64,000 nucleotides of DNA from Nocardia alba NBRC 108234 (GCF_001612665.1 NZ_BDAX01000006.1:1-64000); one strand, 5' to 3'. Shown: positions 52,098 to 61,812, counted from the stretch's first letter. The notes: generated by a model from the sequence alone, not told the origin. Translations and numbers: made by a program.

Positions 52098-53075
52098 TCA
52101 GCTGACAGGGGATCCGGAGCGAGCTATCACACGGTATTCGCCCGGCGTCATACCCGTCGCCACGTGAAACGCACGATAGAACTGCCGCTCGGTGGCGAAA
52201 CCCGATGCGGTCGCTACCGCCGCGATCGAACGGAAGTCGCTCGCCACCAGCAACACCCGCGCCCGCTCCAACCGCATTTCGCGCAGCACCGCCCCCAGCC
52301 CGCCCTCGAACTCCGCGACCACCCGATAGAGCGTGCGTCGCGACACCCGGCAGCCGTCCGCGATCCGCTCGATCGTCAGTCCGGGGTCGGTGAAGTTGGC
52401 GCGCAGGTAATCCAGCACCTGCTGCCCGTTCACCGCCTCGATCTGCGCCCGGCCGGGTCGCTCGCCCGAGGCGATGGCCGCCGCCGCCCCGAGCAGGTCG
52501 ATGCCGCTGCTCGCGAGCACCGCCGCCGATGCCGGATCGGTGCTGTGCAACTGGGCGACCTGACGGAAGAATCTGGCGAGCATGGGCCCGACGCCCCCGT
52601 CCCTGATCACCATTCCGGCAGGTAGTGCGTCGGCACGGATACCCAGGTAGTCGACGACCCGCTGACGGGGCACCCGGACCGTGAGGTCCTCGATCAGACC
52701 CTGGGAGCACCACCGAATCGGCTGCGAGGTGTCGTAGAAGATCATCGCGCCCGGCGCCAGCTCGACGCGGTTGCCCGCGTGCTCCACCTCGGCATGCCCC
52801 GCGAGCACCACGCTACCGATGACATGGAATTCATCGGCCTTCGCGATATGCCTACGCGTACGGCGTAATTCGTGACCCTCGGCAACCACCGTGCCCACCG
52901 AAATATCCCCGAAGTCGGCCGACCTGATCCTACCCTCGAACGGGCGCGACACAGTGGGCGCTATCGATACCTCGGTGATAGCGCCGGCAACCAGCTGCTC
53001 CCAATACCCGAAGGCATCCGGCGCCGCTATCCGCGCGGTCGAGCAGATCTCGGGAAATCCCTCGAACGCCGTCAT
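52098..53075 (-). CDS. AraC-family regulator 2 (paralogue)
   Basis: A 325-aa protein with the same layout as its neighbour: ligand domain (LAPGAMIFYDTSQPIRWCSQG) and AraC HTH pair (GLTIERIADGCRVSRRTLYRVV, TASGFATERQFYRAFHVATGMTPGEYR). The two genes lie in tandem, 246 bp apart, and probably arose by duplication with divergence of the effector-binding half. Targets are probably local (nitrilase homologue) or unknown. Confidence 0.9.
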   Translation of the reverse strand: MTAFEGFPEICSTARIAAPDAFGYWEQLVAGAITEVSIAPTVSRPFEGRIRSADFGDISVGTVVAEGHELRRTRRHIAKADEFHVIGSVVLAGHAEVEHAGNRVELAPGAMIFYDTSQPIRWCSQGLIEDLTVRVPRQRVVDYLGIRADALPAGMVIRDGGVGPMLARFFRQVAQLHSTDPASAAVLASSGIDLLGAAAAIASGERPGRAQIEAVNGQQVLDYLRANFTDPGLTIERIADGCRVSRRTLYRVVAEFEGGLGAVLREMRLERARVLLVASDFRSIAAVATASGFATERQFYRAFHVATGMTPGEYRVIARSGSPVS

Positions 53076-53378
53076 CGCCGGATTCCGCTATTCCACAGCG
53101 ACTACCGGGACGGCGGCATCTGATACGACCGCTTCCCGTTCATCGAATGAGGCCGGGGAGGTATTCATAGTCCGCACCTATTTCTATCGCCGTACCAACA
53201 CTCGATAGAAACCTAGCACCGCCACCCGAAAACACACCGGCGACGTGCGTGCGGGTGACGTAACCGGCAGCGCCACAACGGTGTTGCTCATTCGCGGGTT
53301 GTCGGCAACGTGCCGTAGCGATATCGAATCACCATTCGTATTGGTGAATGTCACAAATCCGGAGAAAGGTTACGGCTA
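53076..53378 (-). promoter_or_regulatory. 303-bp region upstream of AraC regulator 2
   Basis: No gene. An inverted repeat TCACCA / TGGTGA with a 7-nt spacer (53329-53347) lies near the truA stop. The rest is moderately AT-rich and probably holds the AraC-2 promoter. No clear -35/-10 pair was identified. Confidence 0.4.
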
Positions 53379-54200
53379 TTAGTCGCCGCAGCAACCGCCT
53401 TCGGGCGCCGGGACCGTTCTGGATTCCCGGGTTTGCGCGTTGCGGGCGGCGAGGTCGGCGTCGGCCGGATAGTCGACCGCGACAAGGCTCAAACCGTGGG
53501 CGGGAGCGACGGTGACCGAGCTGGATCGTGCGGTCTCGGCGAGCAGCGTCGTGGTCCATTCGGGGGCGCGGCGGCCTTCGCCGACCGCGAGGACTGCGCC
53601 GACGAGGCTGCGGACCATCGACCAGCAGAAGGCATCGGCGCTCACGGAGGCGGTGAGCAGTTCGCCGTCACGGTCCCAGTCGAAGCGCTGGAGCTCACGG
53701 ATGGTCGTCGCGCCTTCGCGGCGGCGGCAGAAAGCGGCGAAGTCGTGCAGGCCCAACAGGTTTCGAGAGGCGGCGCGCATGGCCTCCAGATCGACCCCTG
53801 GCTTACACGGCACCACCCCGCGCGCCTGCAACGGCTGGGCGCCGTAAGGGGCCGTCGTGAGCCGATAGAGGTAGTGGCGGCGCATCGCGGAGAATCGGGC
53901 GTCGAATTCGGCGGGGGCGGTGCGGATATCGGTGATCCGCACATCCTTGGGCAGAAACTTGGCCATTCGGTACAGCAACTTGTCGGCGTCGAACTCCGCC
54001 GCGGTGTCGAAGTGCGCGACCTGGCCCTCGGCGTGCACGCCCGCGTCCGTCCGGCCTGCGACCGTCAGCTGCAGGGGTTCACGCAACACCTTCGACAGCG
54101 ACTCCTCCAGTACGCCCTGCACGGTGCGCAATCCCGGTTGACGTGCCCAGCCGGTGAAATCGGTGCCGTCATAACTGATCCCGAGCCGCACCCGAGTCAT
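53379..54200 (-). CDS. truA: tRNA pseudouridine(38-40) synthase
   Basis: A 273-aa enzyme modifying the tRNA anticodon arm. The N-terminus [25 protein letters not shown], the catalytic Asp in [11 protein letters not shown] (about 55) and the C-terminal block [23 protein letters not shown] are as expected. The start 54200 has AGGAGG upstream, so the 15-codon extension is dropped. The order after rplQ matches M. tuberculosis (Rv3455c). The C-terminus ends in a Cys pair (GGCCGD). Confidence 0.96.
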   Translation of the reverse strand: MTRVRLGISYDGTDFTGWARQPGLRTVQGVLEESLSKVLREPLQLTVAGRTDAGVHAEGQVAHFDTAAEFDADKLLYRMAKFLPKDVRITDIRTAPAEFDARFSAMRRHYLYRLTTAPYGAQPLQARGVVPCKPGVDLEAMRAASRNLLGLHDFAAFCRRREGATTIRELQRFDWDRDGELLTASVSADAFCWSMVRSLVGAVLAVGEGRRAPEWTTTLLAETARSSSVTVAPAHGLSLVAVDYPADADLAARNAQTRESRTVPAPEGGCCGD

Positions 54201-54224
54201 GCCATCCTCCTGAATTCGCACGCG

Positions 54225-54267
54225 GAAAAGAACCGAGCCCGCCACCCACGAAGGGTGACGGGCTCGG
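54225..54267 (-). terminator. Rho-independent terminator after rplQ
   Basis: The stem CCGAGCCCG / CGGGCTCGG (54233-54241, 54259-54267) continues after one mismatch by CACCC/GGGTG, with loop ACGAA. On the minus strand it is followed by TTCTTTT. It is a classic end for the rpsM-rplQ operon before truA. Confidence 0.88.
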
Positions 54268-54282
54268 CAGGACGCCTGGGGA

Positions 54283-54801
54283 TCAGGCGTCCTTCTTGTC
54301 CTCGGTGGCCTCTGCAGCCGGAGCGTCGGCCGCGGCCTCGGTCTCGTCGGCGACGGTCTCGTCGACGACCTCAGCGGCCGGAGCCTCTTCGGTCTTCTGC
54401 GAAGCGGCGACGCGACGGGCCCGATCGGCCTCGTTGGTCACGGTCTTCTCGCGGACGAGTTCGATGATGGCCATCGGCGCGTTGTCACCCTTGCGCGGCA
54501 GCGCCTTGGTGATCCGCGTGTAGCCACCCTCGCGACCCTCGAACGAGGGACCGATGTCGGCGAACAGGACGTGGACGACGTCCTTGTTGCGGATGTCCTT
54601 CATCACCTCACGACGGTCGGCGAGGCTGCCGCCCTTCGCCTTGGTGATGATCTTCTCGGCGTAGGGACGAACCGCCTTGGCCTTGGCCTCGGTGGTCGTG
54701 ATCCGACCGTGCTCGAAAAGCGCCGTGGCCAGGTTGGCGAAGATCGCCTTCTGGTGCGACGCCGAGCCGCCGAACCGGCGGCCCTTCTTGGGCTTGGGCA
54801 T
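54283..54801 (-). CDS. rplQ: 50S ribosomal protein L17
   Basis: A 172-aa protein. The core [56 protein letters not shown] is the L17 signature. The C-terminal about 50 residues are an Ala/Glu-rich acidic extension ([20 protein letters not shown]) common in actinobacterial L17. It lies 21 bp after rpoA in the same operon and is followed by the strong terminator. Confidence 0.97.
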   Translation of the reverse strand: MPKPKKGRRFGGSASHQKAIFANLATALFEHGRITTTEAKAKAVRPYAEKIITKAKGGSLADRREVMKDIRNKDVVHVLFADIGPSFEGREGGYTRITKALPRKGDNAPMAIIELVREKTVTNEADRARRVAASQKTEEAPAAEVVDETVADETEAAADAPAAEATEDKKDA

Positions 54802-54822
54802 TGTGGGTTTCTCCTGGGCGTA

Positions 54823-55881
54823 TTAAAGCTGTTCGGTTTCGGCGTAGTCCTGCTCGCCGCCGTCGGTATCACTGAACGTGCCGCTGTCGCTCCACGTTCC
54901 GGTGCTCGCGTCGTAACCCACCACGGAGGACGGGTCGAACGACGCCGGGCTGTCCTTGAGCGAGAGGCCGAGCGTGTGCAGCTTGACCTTCACCTCGTCG
55001 ATGGACTTCTGGCCGAAGTTGCGGATGTCGAGCAGGTCCGACTCGGTGCGGGCAACGAGCTCGCCCACCGTGTGCACACCCTCGCGCTTGAGGCAGTTGT
55101 AGGACCGGACGGTGAGATCCAGGTCCTCGATCGGCAGACCGAAGGAGGCGATGTGATCCGCCTCGGCCGGGCTGGGGCCGATCTCGATGCCCTCGGCTTC
55201 GACGTTGAGCTCACGGGCCAGGCCGAAGAGCTCGACCAGGGTCTTACCGGCCGAAGCCAGCGCGTCCCGAGCCGTGATGGAGTTCTTGGTCTCCACGTCG
55301 AGGATGAGACGGTCGAAGTCGGTGCGCTGCTCGACACGGGTGGCCTCGACCTTGTAGGTCACCTTGAGCACCGGGGAGTAGATCGAATCCACCGGGATCC
55401 GGCCGATTTCCGCGCCGGTCGCCTTGTTCTGCACGGCGGGCACGTAACCGCGACCCCGCTCGACGACGAGCTCGATCTCGAGCTTGCCCTTGTCGTTCAG
55501 GGTGGCGATGTGCATGTCCGGGTTGTGCACGATGACGCCGGCGGGCGGGACGATGTCACCGGCGGCGACGGTGCCCGGGCCCTGCTTACGCACGTACATG
55601 GTGACCGGCTCGTCCTCTTCGGAGGACACGACCAGACCCTTGAGGTTCAGGATGATGTCGGTGACATCTTCCTTCACGCCGGGGACGGTGGTGAACTCGT
55701 GCAGGACGCCGTCGATGCGGATGCTCGTGACCGCGGCCCCCGGGATGGAGGACAGCAGGGTACGACGCAGCGAGTTGCCGAGGGTGTAACCGAAGCCCGG
55801 CTCGAGGGGTTCGATGGTGAACTTCGAGCGGTTCTCCGCCACAACCTCTTCGGTCAGTGTCGGACGCTGGGAAATCAGCAT
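54823..55881 (-). CDS. rpoA: DNA-directed RNA polymerase subunit alpha
   Basis: A 352-aa core RNA polymerase assembly subunit. The N-terminal dimerisation domain has [32 protein letters not shown]. The C-terminal domain (about 250-320: [45 protein letters not shown]) binds UP elements and regulators. An acidic tail follows. It is preceded by 91 bp holding two hairpins after rpsD. Normal for the lineage. Confidence 0.98.
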   Translation of the reverse strand: MLISQRPTLTEEVVAENRSKFTIEPLEPGFGYTLGNSLRRTLLSSIPGAAVTSIRIDGVLHEFTTVPGVKEDVTDIILNLKGLVVSSEEDEPVTMYVRKQGPGTVAAGDIVPPAGVIVHNPDMHIATLNDKGKLEIELVVERGRGYVPAVQNKATGAEIGRIPVDSIYSPVLKVTYKVEATRVEQRTDFDRLILDVETKNSITARDALASAGKTLVELFGLARELNVEAEGIEIGPSPAEADHIASFGLPIEDLDLTVRSYNCLKREGVHTVGELVARTESDLLDIRNFGQKSIDEVKVKLHTLGLSLKDSPASFDPSSVVGYDASTGTWSDSGTFSDTDGGEQDYAETEQL

Positions 55882-55902
55882 GAGGATCTACTTCCTGTTC
55901 AG

Positions 55903-55922
55903 GGCATCCGCTATTTGATGCC
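55903..55922 (-). promoter_or_regulatory. Leader hairpin before rpoA
   Basis: GGCATC / GATGCC form a 6-bp stem with an 8-nt loop just upstream of the rpoA ribosome site. Together with the larger hairpin at 55937 it could modulate rpoA-rplQ expression. Confidence 0.4.
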
Positions 55923-55936
55923 TCGTCAGTGATTGC

Positions 55937-55960
55937 GGGGGTCGCCGCGTGGCGACCCCC
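55937..55960 (-). terminator. Strong hairpin between rpsD and rpoA
   Basis: A perfect 10-bp stem GGGGGTCGCC / GGCGACCCCC with loop GCGT lies 12 bases after the rpsD stop. There is no T-run. It may act as a partial terminator or RNA processing site within the operon. Confidence 0.6.
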
Positions 55961-55972
55961 ACCGTTAAGCGA

Positions 55973-56578
55973 TTACTTCGAGTAGTACTCGACGATGAGC
56001 TGTTCCTGCAGCGGCACATCGATCTGCGCGCGCTCGGGCAGCTGGTGCACCAGGATGCGCAGGCGGCCGGGGACGACCTGCAGCCAACCGGGGACCGGAC
56101 GGTCGCCGACGGTCTCGCGAGCCACCTGGAACGGCAGCGTCGGGAGCGACTTCTCCTTGACATCGATGATGTCGTACTGGGAGACCTGGTAGCTGGGGAC
56201 GTTCACCTTGACACCGTTGACGATGAAGTGACCGTGGCTGACCAGCTGGCGGGCCTGACGACGGGTACGGGCCAGACCGGCGCGGTACACGACGTTGTCC
56301 AGACGAGCCTCGAGCAGACGGAGCAGGTTGTCGCCGGTCTTACCCTTGAGGCGGTTGGCCTCTTCGTAGTAACGACGGAACTGCTTCTCCATGACGCCGT
56401 ACGAGAAGCGAGCCTTCTGCTTCTCCTGCAGCTGCATGAGGTACTCGGATTCCTTGATCCGCGCGCGGCCGTGCTGGCCGGGCGGGTAAGGACGACGCTC
56501 GAACGCCTGGTCGCCTCCGACGAGGTCGACGCGCAGACGACGCGACTTGCGGGTGATGGGGCCTGTATAACGTGCCAT
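55973..56578 (-). CDS. rpsD: 30S ribosomal protein S4
   Basis: A 201-aa primary 16S rRNA binder. MARYTGPITRKSRRLRVDLVGG and the S4 domain RLDNVVYRAGLARTRRQARQLVSHGHFIVNGVKVNVPSYQV are typical. No zinc-knuckle Cys are present, so it is the C-minus form. In some bacteria S4 represses its own mRNA. Here it is encoded between rpsK (23 bp) and rpoA. Confidence 0.98.
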   Translation of the reverse strand: MARYTGPITRKSRRLRVDLVGGDQAFERRPYPPGQHGRARIKESEYLMQLQEKQKARFSYGVMEKQFRRYYEEANRLKGKTGDNLLRLLEARLDNVVYRAGLARTRRQARQLVSHGHFIVNGVKVNVPSYQVSQYDIIDVKEKSLPTLPFQVARETVGDRPVPGWLQVVPGRLRILVHQLPERAQIDVPLQEQLIVEYYSK

Positions 56579-56601
56579 GTGTTATCTGTTCCTTTCCCGC
56601 T

Positions 56602-57015
56602 TTAGACGCGACGCCGCTTGGGCGGACGGCAGCCGTTGTGCGGCTGCGGAGTGACATCGGAGATCGAGCCCACTTCCAGGCCTGCGGCCTGCAGCGAACG
56701 GATCGCGGTCTCGCGGCCCGAACCCGGGCCCTTCACGAACACGTCGACCTTCTTGACGCCGTTCTCCTGCGCCTTGCGGGCAGCGTTCTCGGCAGCGAGC
56801 TGCGCGGCGAACGGGGTGCTCTTACGCGAACCCTTGAAACCGACGTGACCCGACGACGCCCACGAGATGACATTGCCCTCGGGGTCGGTGATCGAGACGA
56901 TGGTGTTGTTGAACGTGCTCTTGATGTGCGCGTGGCCGTGCGGGATGTTCTTCTTATCCCGGCGACGCGACTTCTGAGTCTTCTTCGGGCCAGCGGCCCG
57001 GCTCTTCGGAGGCAT
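56602..57015 (-). CDS. rpsK: 30S ribosomal protein S11
   Basis: A 137-aa protein of the platform. [31 protein letters not shown] and the basic end [18 protein letters not shown] are S11 hallmarks. It starts 9 bp after the rpsM stop, in the conserved order rpsM-rpsK-rpsD-rpoA-rplQ. Confidence 0.98.
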   Translation of the reverse strand: MPPKSRAAGPKKTQKSRRRDKKNIPHGHAHIKSTFNNTIVSITDPEGNVISWASSGHVGFKGSRKSTPFAAQLAAENAARKAQENGVKKVDVFVKGPGSGRETAIRSLQAAGLEVGSISDVTPQPHNGCRPPKRRRV

Positions 57016-57024
57016 ACGCTATCC

Positions 57025-57396
57025 CTACTTCTTCTTGCCGGCGACGGTCTTCTTCGGACCCTTGCGCGTACGCGCGTTGGTCTTGGTGCGCTGACCACGA
57101 ACGGGCAGGCCACGACGGTGGCGGATGCCCTGGTAGCAGCCGATCTCGATCTTGCGACGAATATCGGCCTGAACCTCGCGGCGCAGGTCACCTTCGACCT
57201 TGTAGTCCGAAGCCTCGATGTACTCGCGGAGCTTCGCCAGGTCGTCGTCGTTCAGGTCCTTGGAGCGCAGGTCGGGGCTGACGCCCGTCTCGGCCAGGAT
57301 CTGGGTGGCGCGGGTGCGCCCGATTCCGAAAATGTAGGTCAGCGCGATCTCCATGCGCTTTTCGCGCGGGAGATCAACGCCCATCAGACGTGCCAT
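57025..57396 (-). CDS. rpsM: 30S ribosomal protein S13
   Basis: A 123-aa protein contacting the P-site t[33 protein letters not shown] and the C-terminal [32 protein letters not shown] are as expected. It is separated from rpmJ by 211 bp containing hairpins, so it may have its own promoter. Confidence 0.98.
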   Translation of the reverse strand: MARLMGVDLPREKRMEIALTYIFGIGRTRATQILAETGVSPDLRSKDLNDDDLAKLREYIEASDYKVEGDLRREVQADIRRKIEIGCYQGIRHRRGLPVRGQRTKTNARTRKGPKKTVAGKKK

Positions 57397-57462
57397 GTGG
57401 CAGGTTCCTTAATGGTTGCGGAGGTCTGCTCCCCGTCCGTCCCCCCGTGTACCGAGTGGGGG

Positions 57463-57482
57463 CACCGGCCTCCGTGCCGGTG
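57463..57482 (-). promoter_or_regulatory. Leader hairpin upstream of rpsM
   Basis: CACCGGC / GCCGGTG form a 7-bp stem with loop CTCCGT, 67 bases before the rpsM start. CCCCC/GGGGG just beside it may add a second stem. It lies in the 211-bp rpmJ-rpsM gap. A leader or attenuator role is possible. Confidence 0.35.
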
Positions 57483-57607
57483 GATGGCGCGCACACGTAC
57501 GTACGCGCTGGATCTGGGAGTGCTTCTTTCGGTCAGTCCGATCAGACGATCGGTGCCCGGTGGTGCTGCGTTGAACGGGTCCCTCGGCAAGCCTCGGGAA
57601 CGCTGTA

Positions 57608-57721
57608 TCAGCCCTGACGCTGCTTGTGGCGCAGGTTGTCGCAGATCACCATGACCCGACCATGACGGCGGATCACCTTGCACTTCTCGCAGATCTTCTT
57701 GACGCTCGGATTAACCTTCAC
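57608..57721 (-). CDS. rpmJ: 50S ribosomal protein L36
   Basis: A 37-aa protein found by translating the minus strand from the GTG at 57721: [20 protein letters not shown] and onward to LRHKQRQG. The CxxC...C...H zinc set is intact (the C-plus form). It is too short for usual ORF cut-offs. It lies between infA (145 bp) and rpsM (211 bp), the conserved order. Confidence 0.97.
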   Translation of the reverse strand: MKVNPSVKKICEKCKVIRRHGRVMVICDNLRHKQRQG

Positions 57722-57802
57722 GTCAGTCCAATCTTGTATTGGTCCACACAGGTGGTGTGAACACAGTTTTTCCCCAGCCAGAGGACCGGGGAAGTCTGGT
57801 GT

Positions 57803-57822
57803 GCGTCCCGTTGCCGGGACGC
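57803..57822 (-). terminator. Hairpin between infA and rpmJ
   Basis: An 8-bp perfect stem GCGTCCCG / CGGGACGC with tetraloop TTGC lies 44 bases after the infA stop, without T-tract. It may be a partial terminator or a processing site. Confidence 0.5.
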
Positions 57823-57866
57823 TGTGCGACGCCGCGCGCCGGTGAGGCTCGCGACGCCGTCAGGCA

Positions 57867-58088
57867 TCACTTGTAGCGGTAGACAATCCGGCCGCGTGAG
57901 AGGTCGTACGGCGACAGCTCGACGACCACGCGGTCTTCCGGAAGGATACGAATGTAGTGCTGCCGCATCTTTCCGCTGATGTGCGCGAGAACCTTGTGAC
58001 CGTTCTCGAGCTCGATCCGGAACATCGCATTGGGCAGCGGCTCGACAACTCGACCCTCGACCTCGATGGCCCCGTCTTTCTTCGCCAT
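57867..58088 (-). CDS. infA: Translation initiation factor IF-1
   Basis: A 73-aa OB-fold protein binding the 30S A site. [73 protein letters not shown] is complete from the ATG at 58088; the nine upstream codons are not used. It is the first gene of the minus-strand ribosomal cluster in this window, divergent from the ParA-like gene. Confidence 0.98.
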
Positions 58089-58424
58089 ATCCTCCGCGAT
58101 CCCGGTTACGCTCAACCTGAGTTTGGATTACTCGTGCTGCTCACGCGCAACGGTCGACGACGAACAGTCGACATGCATGCGAACAGTCGGCGCATAGGTG
58201 CACCGCCGCTCAAGCTTACCGGGCCGGGCGGCCAGAGGCAAAAATGCCCCGAACCGTACACCCTGATCGGACCTCGCGTCGCGCAATCGGGCCGCCTTCG
58301 AGCGCGGCGCCCGGGACACGGTGGCGTGCCACCATGCGGCCACCACGGCATTGGTGTTGTCGCGTAAACTCTGCGACGTCGGAGAAGTGGGTCGATCAGA
58401 TCGGGGGACCCTGGTGAGCGAGGC
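58089..58424. promoter_or_regulatory. 336-bp divergent region between infA and ParA-like gene
   Basis: No gene. The direct repeat CGAACAGTCG occurs twice (58161-58170, 58180-58189) about two helical turns apart, suggesting a protein binding site. A TAAACT -10-like box (58365-58370) precedes the plus-strand gene, and GGGGGA (58403-58408) lies upstream of its GTG start. Confidence 0.4.
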
Positions 58425-61400
58425 GTGCCGGTGAGCCGCAACAACGACAGCCTCCCCATGCTGCCGCCGTGGCTGTCGGAGAGCGACGTCACACAGGTCG
58501 GTTACGAGGCTCCGGTCGAGAACCTGCCCCAGGACGACGAGATCGATGAGGCGCCCAAGCGCCGCCGGTTCATGGGCGGGCGCGGTGACGACGCCTCGCG
58601 CAAGGAAAAAGGCAGGCGCCGCCGCAAGGAGCGCGAGCCCGAGGACGAGGCGGCCGCGCGTCCGGGCGGGCACGCCGACCAGCAACGCACCGCCGAACCG
58701 ACCCCCCAGGCCGGTTCCGGCTGGTCGACCCCGCAGCAGCCCGCCGATCCGCTGATCCCCGGCCCGTCCCACCAGCAGCCCCGCTACGAAGAGCCGCGCC
58801 CACAGCCCACCTACGATCAGCCCACACGCGGCGACGATCGCGGCGCGGCGCAGTACCAGCAGCCCCACCAGCCGCCGCCCGCACAGCCGAACGCCGGGTG
58901 GCAGGCTGCCCCGAATCCGCTGAACCCGCCGATCGGCGCCCCGCCGGCAGCGGCCGACCCGGCACCGCGACCGGTCGCAGGCGATCCGTCGCCGATTCCG
59001 GGCCCCTCGGCCGCGGATCCGGCGCCATGGGCGGGTGGTCAGGCCTCGACGACGACACCTCCGTGGTCGACGACCCAGCCACCGGCGGTGCACCCACCGA
59101 CGCCCATCGATACGCCCCCGCCGCTCCCGCCCACCGCCGGGCCCACACACGCGGGCCCGGCGACGCCGACCAGCGAGGCGGACCACGCGGCGAACGCGCT
59201 CCCGACGCGCACACCGGCACCGCCGTCCACCGGCTTCACCCCACTCGGTCCCAACCAGCAGCGCCCCGATCTCCCGCCACCCCCTCCCCTGCCCGACCCG
59301 CCCGCGCGACCGACCCAGGCCCCGCCGCGCCTGACCGTCCCGACGCAAGCGACCGAATCACGACCGGTCGCCGCCCAACAGCCGGGCCACACGTCGGAGC
59401 CGATCGCCGCCGCCCAACCGGTAGCGCAGGTGGGCCACGCGTCGGAACCGGTCGCCACACCGAGCGAGCTCGGAATACCCGTCACCGAGGCGTCCTCGAC
59501 GACCGCGTCGAGCCGGATCGAGCAGTCCGCCGAGGTGGCACCACACCCGGCGCCGGCGATCCACGAGGCCGAGCAGACCGCACCGCCGCGCCGGGCGGTC
59601 GCCGAGGTCCCCGAATCATCGACGACGACAACCGAGTCCGGTGACTCGCCGACATCCGGTGCCCGTCACTCGGTCGGCGGGTGGTCGATGCCCGCCGAGG
59701 ACGCGGCCGCGAACACGCCGCGCCCGGATGCCGCCCAGCCGACCGTCGCCGACCCGCGGCCAACTGCCGTTGCGGCCACCACGGCCGAGCCACAGCCGAC
59801 GCGGGACTCGTTCGCCGAGCCGACTCAGCCGCCGGAACCGGCCGAACGTGACGTTTCCACACCCCATTCGGGACCGGCATCGCCGACGCACCCCGGTACT
59901 GATCCACGGTCGGAGATCGGGTCGCGATCCTCGCAGGCCATCGGCGAGTCGGTGTCCCAGCCACAAACGCCGGACCGCTCGACGGCCGAAGCGTCGTCGG
60001 ATATCCGCCCCACGGGCGAATCCGCGCCACGGCACGGATCGCCGTACAGCTCCGACGAGTCTGCGCTCGCGCAGCACTCCCCGGTTGCCGAGCAGCGGTC
60101 GCCGTATGCCTCGGGCGAGCAGGTCCCGCCGTCGACTTACCCTGGAACGCAATACAATTCGGTTCCCGGCGACCCCGTACCGGCTGTCCCGACGCACGCC
60201 CCGGATGGACAGACCGAGGTAGTACGGTCCGACGATCCTCGACTGCGCACCCGTGTGCCGAGCAGCGAAGCGAGCCGAGGGGGCGGGGCGGAACCCACCC
60301 GCGCCGCGCAAACCGGCTATCGCGCGGGCGAATTCGTGCAAGCGGCCGATGCGGCGTCGCCGTACCCCCGCCCCGACGGCACGCCGGCCCAGCACCAGCA
60401 GCCCGACGGTCTGCCCACCTACGGTCCCGACGGCGTCGCTCAGCGTCCCGACGGTGCCCCACCGCGGCATCGGCCCGATTCCGCCCCCGCGCAGCAACCC
60501 GCAGGCACACCCGTGCCGCAGTATCAGCAGCCGAATCAAGGGGCACACCAACAGTTCCCGCCCAACGGTCCAGCACCGCAGTATCTGCCCGACGGCACGC
60601 CCGCACCGCAGTACCAGCAGCCGCAAGGCCCCGGCCCGCAGTACCAGCAGCCGCAGGGCCCCGGCCCGCAGTATCAGCCGGACGGCACGCCCGCACCGCA
60701 GTACCAGCAGCCCCAAGGCACCGGCCCGCAGTACCAGCAGCCGAACGCGCCGCAGCAGTACCAGCAGCCGGGCAACTACCAGCAAGGTCAGCAGCAGCCC
60801 TACGGCCAACCGGGTTGGGGCGCACAGCCGCAGGGTTATCAGCCCTCGCTCGACGATGTGCCGCTCAAGCGCGCGAAGAAGGCCCCGGGCAGCGGTTGGC
60901 GCAAGGCCGTGCACCACGTGTCCGGTGGCGCGATCAACCCGGGGATGTCCGCCGAGGAGCTGCGACTGCAGGAACTCGTGGCCCGTATCCGCCAACCCGT
61001 GCGCGGCGACTACCGCATCGCGGTCCTGTCCTTGAAGGGCGGCGTCGGCAAGACCACCACCACCACCGGTCTCGGCTCGATCTTCGCCTCGATCCGTGGC
61101 GACCGCGTGATCGCCGTCGACGCCAACCCCGACTTCGGTACGCTCTCGCAGCGCGTCGCCATCCAGACCCGCTCGACCGTGCGCGATCTGCTGCTCGATC
61201 CGGCGATCCAGCGCTACTCCGATGTCCGCAGGCACACATCGCAGGGCTCGAGCCGCCTGGAAGTTCTTGCCAGCGAGCGCGATCCGGCCGCGTCGGAAGC
61301 GTTCAACGACGAGGAATACCGGGCCGTCGCCCGCATCCTGCAGCGCTTCTACAACATCATTCTCACCGACTGCGGCACCGGTCTGATGCACTCGGCGATG

Positions 61401-61763
61401 AGCGGGGTCCTCGATCTCGCCCATTCGCTCGTGCTGATCTCCTCGGCCGCCATCGACGGCGCCCGCAGTGCCGCCGCGACGCTGGACTGGCTGTCGCTGC
61501 ACGGCCACGACCACCTGGTCCGCAACGCGGTGGTGGTGATCAACCTCCCGCGCGAGGGCTCACCCAATGTCGGCGTCCAGCAGCTGCGCGAGTATTTCCT
61601 GTCCCGCTGCCGCGCGGTGCACATCATCCCGTTCGACGAGCATCTCTCCGAGGGCGCCGAGATCGACCTGCACCGCCTGCACAAGTCCACCAAGCGTGCC
61701 TACGTGGAACTGGCGGCGACGGTGGCCGACGAGTTCAGCGTCCACCACAACCGCCTCGGCTGA
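58425..61763 (+). CDS. ParA/MinD-type ATPase with long Pro/Gln-rich N-terminus (EspI-like)
   Basis: A 1112-aa protein. Residues 1-60 are acidic/basic with KRRRFMGGRG. About 75-810 is low-complexity Pro/Ala/Gln/Thr with PQYQQPQGPG repeats. The C-terminal 260 residues form a SIMIBI ATPase: deviant Walker A LKGGVGKTTTT (about 869-879), AVDANPDFGTL, LTDCGTGL. The layout and the ending matching DEHLSEGAEIDL...KRAYVELAA resemble EspI and related ESX-associated ATPases, which modulate secretion. GTG start. A partial EccC-like gene 2.1 kb further supports a type VII context. Confidence 0.82.
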   Translation: MPVSRNNDSLPMLPPWLSESDVTQVGYEAPVENLPQDDEIDEAPKRRRFMGGRGDDASRKEKGRRRRKEREPEDEAAARPGGHADQQRTAEPTPQAGSGWSTPQQPADPLIPGPSHQQPRYEEPRPQPTYDQPTRGDDRGAAQYQQPHQPPPAQPNAGWQAAPNPLNPPIGAPPAAADPAPRPVAGDPSPIPGPSAADPAPWAGGQASTTTPPWSTTQPPAVHPPTPIDTPPPLPPTAGPTHAGPATPTSEADHAANALPTRTPAPPSTGFTPLGPNQQRPDLPPPPPLPDPPARPTQAPPRLTVPTQATESRPVAAQQPGHTSEPIAAAQPVAQVGHASEPVATPSELGIPVTEASSTTASSRIEQSAEVAPHPAPAIHEAEQTAPPRRAVAEVPESSTTTTESGDSPTSGARHSVGGWSMPAEDAAANTPRPDAAQPTVADPRPTAVAATTAEPQPTRDSFAEPTQPPEPAERDVSTPHSGPASPTHPGTDPRSEIGSRSSQAIGESVSQPQTPDRSTAEASSDIRPTGESAPRHGSPYSSDESALAQHSPVAEQRSPYASGEQVPPSTYPGTQYNSVPGDPVPAVPTHAPDGQTEVVRSDDPRLRTRVPSSEASRGGGAEPTRAAQTGYRAGEFVQAADAASPYPRPDGTPAQHQQPDGLPTYGPDGVAQRPDGAPPRHRPDSAPAQQPAGTPVPQYQQPNQGAHQQFPPNGPAPQYLPDGTPAPQYQQPQGPGPQYQQPQGPGPQYQPDGTPAPQYQQPQGTGPQYQQPNAPQQYQQPGNYQQGQQQPYGQPGWGAQPQGYQPSLDDVPLKRAKKAPGSGWRKAVHHVSGGAINPGMSAEELRLQELVARIRQPVRGDYRIAVLSLKGGVGKTTTTTGLGSIFASIRGDRVIAVDANPDFGTLSQRVAIQTRSTVRDLLLDPAIQRYSDVRRHTSQGSSRLEVLASERDPAASEAFNDEEYRAVARILQRFYNIILTDCGTGLMHSAMSGVLDLAHSLVLISSAAIDGARSAAATLDWLSLHGHDHLVRNAVVVINLPREGSPNVGVQQLREYFLSRCRAVHIIPFDEHLSEGAEIDLHRLHKSTKRAYVELAATVADEFSVHHNRLG
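60571..60770 (+). repeat. Coding tandem repeats (PQYQQPQGPG units)
   Basis: Near-identical units of about 30 bases (CCGCAGTACCAGCAGCCGCA core) recur at least five times, interrupted by a 27-base PDGTPA unit, within the ParA-like gene. They encode disordered Pro/Gln repeats and are likely length-variable. Confidence 0.85.
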
Positions 61764-61765
61764 CC

Positions 61766-61799
61766 CACACCGCGCCCGCGGTCACACGGGCGCGGTGTG
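61766..61799. terminator. Bidirectional hairpin between convergent genes
   Basis: A 13-bp perfect stem (CACACCGCGCCCG / CGGGCGCGGTGTG) with an 8-nt loop lies just after the ParA-like stop and before the end of the DUF4254-like gene. There is no T-run. Confidence 0.78.
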
Positions 61800-61812
61800 A
61801 CCGCGGTTCGGG

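Noticed and set aside
60571..60770. Regular repeats suggesting a CRISPR array
   Set aside because: Repeats are in frame within a coding sequence, adjacent without spacers, and encode Pro/Gln repeats.
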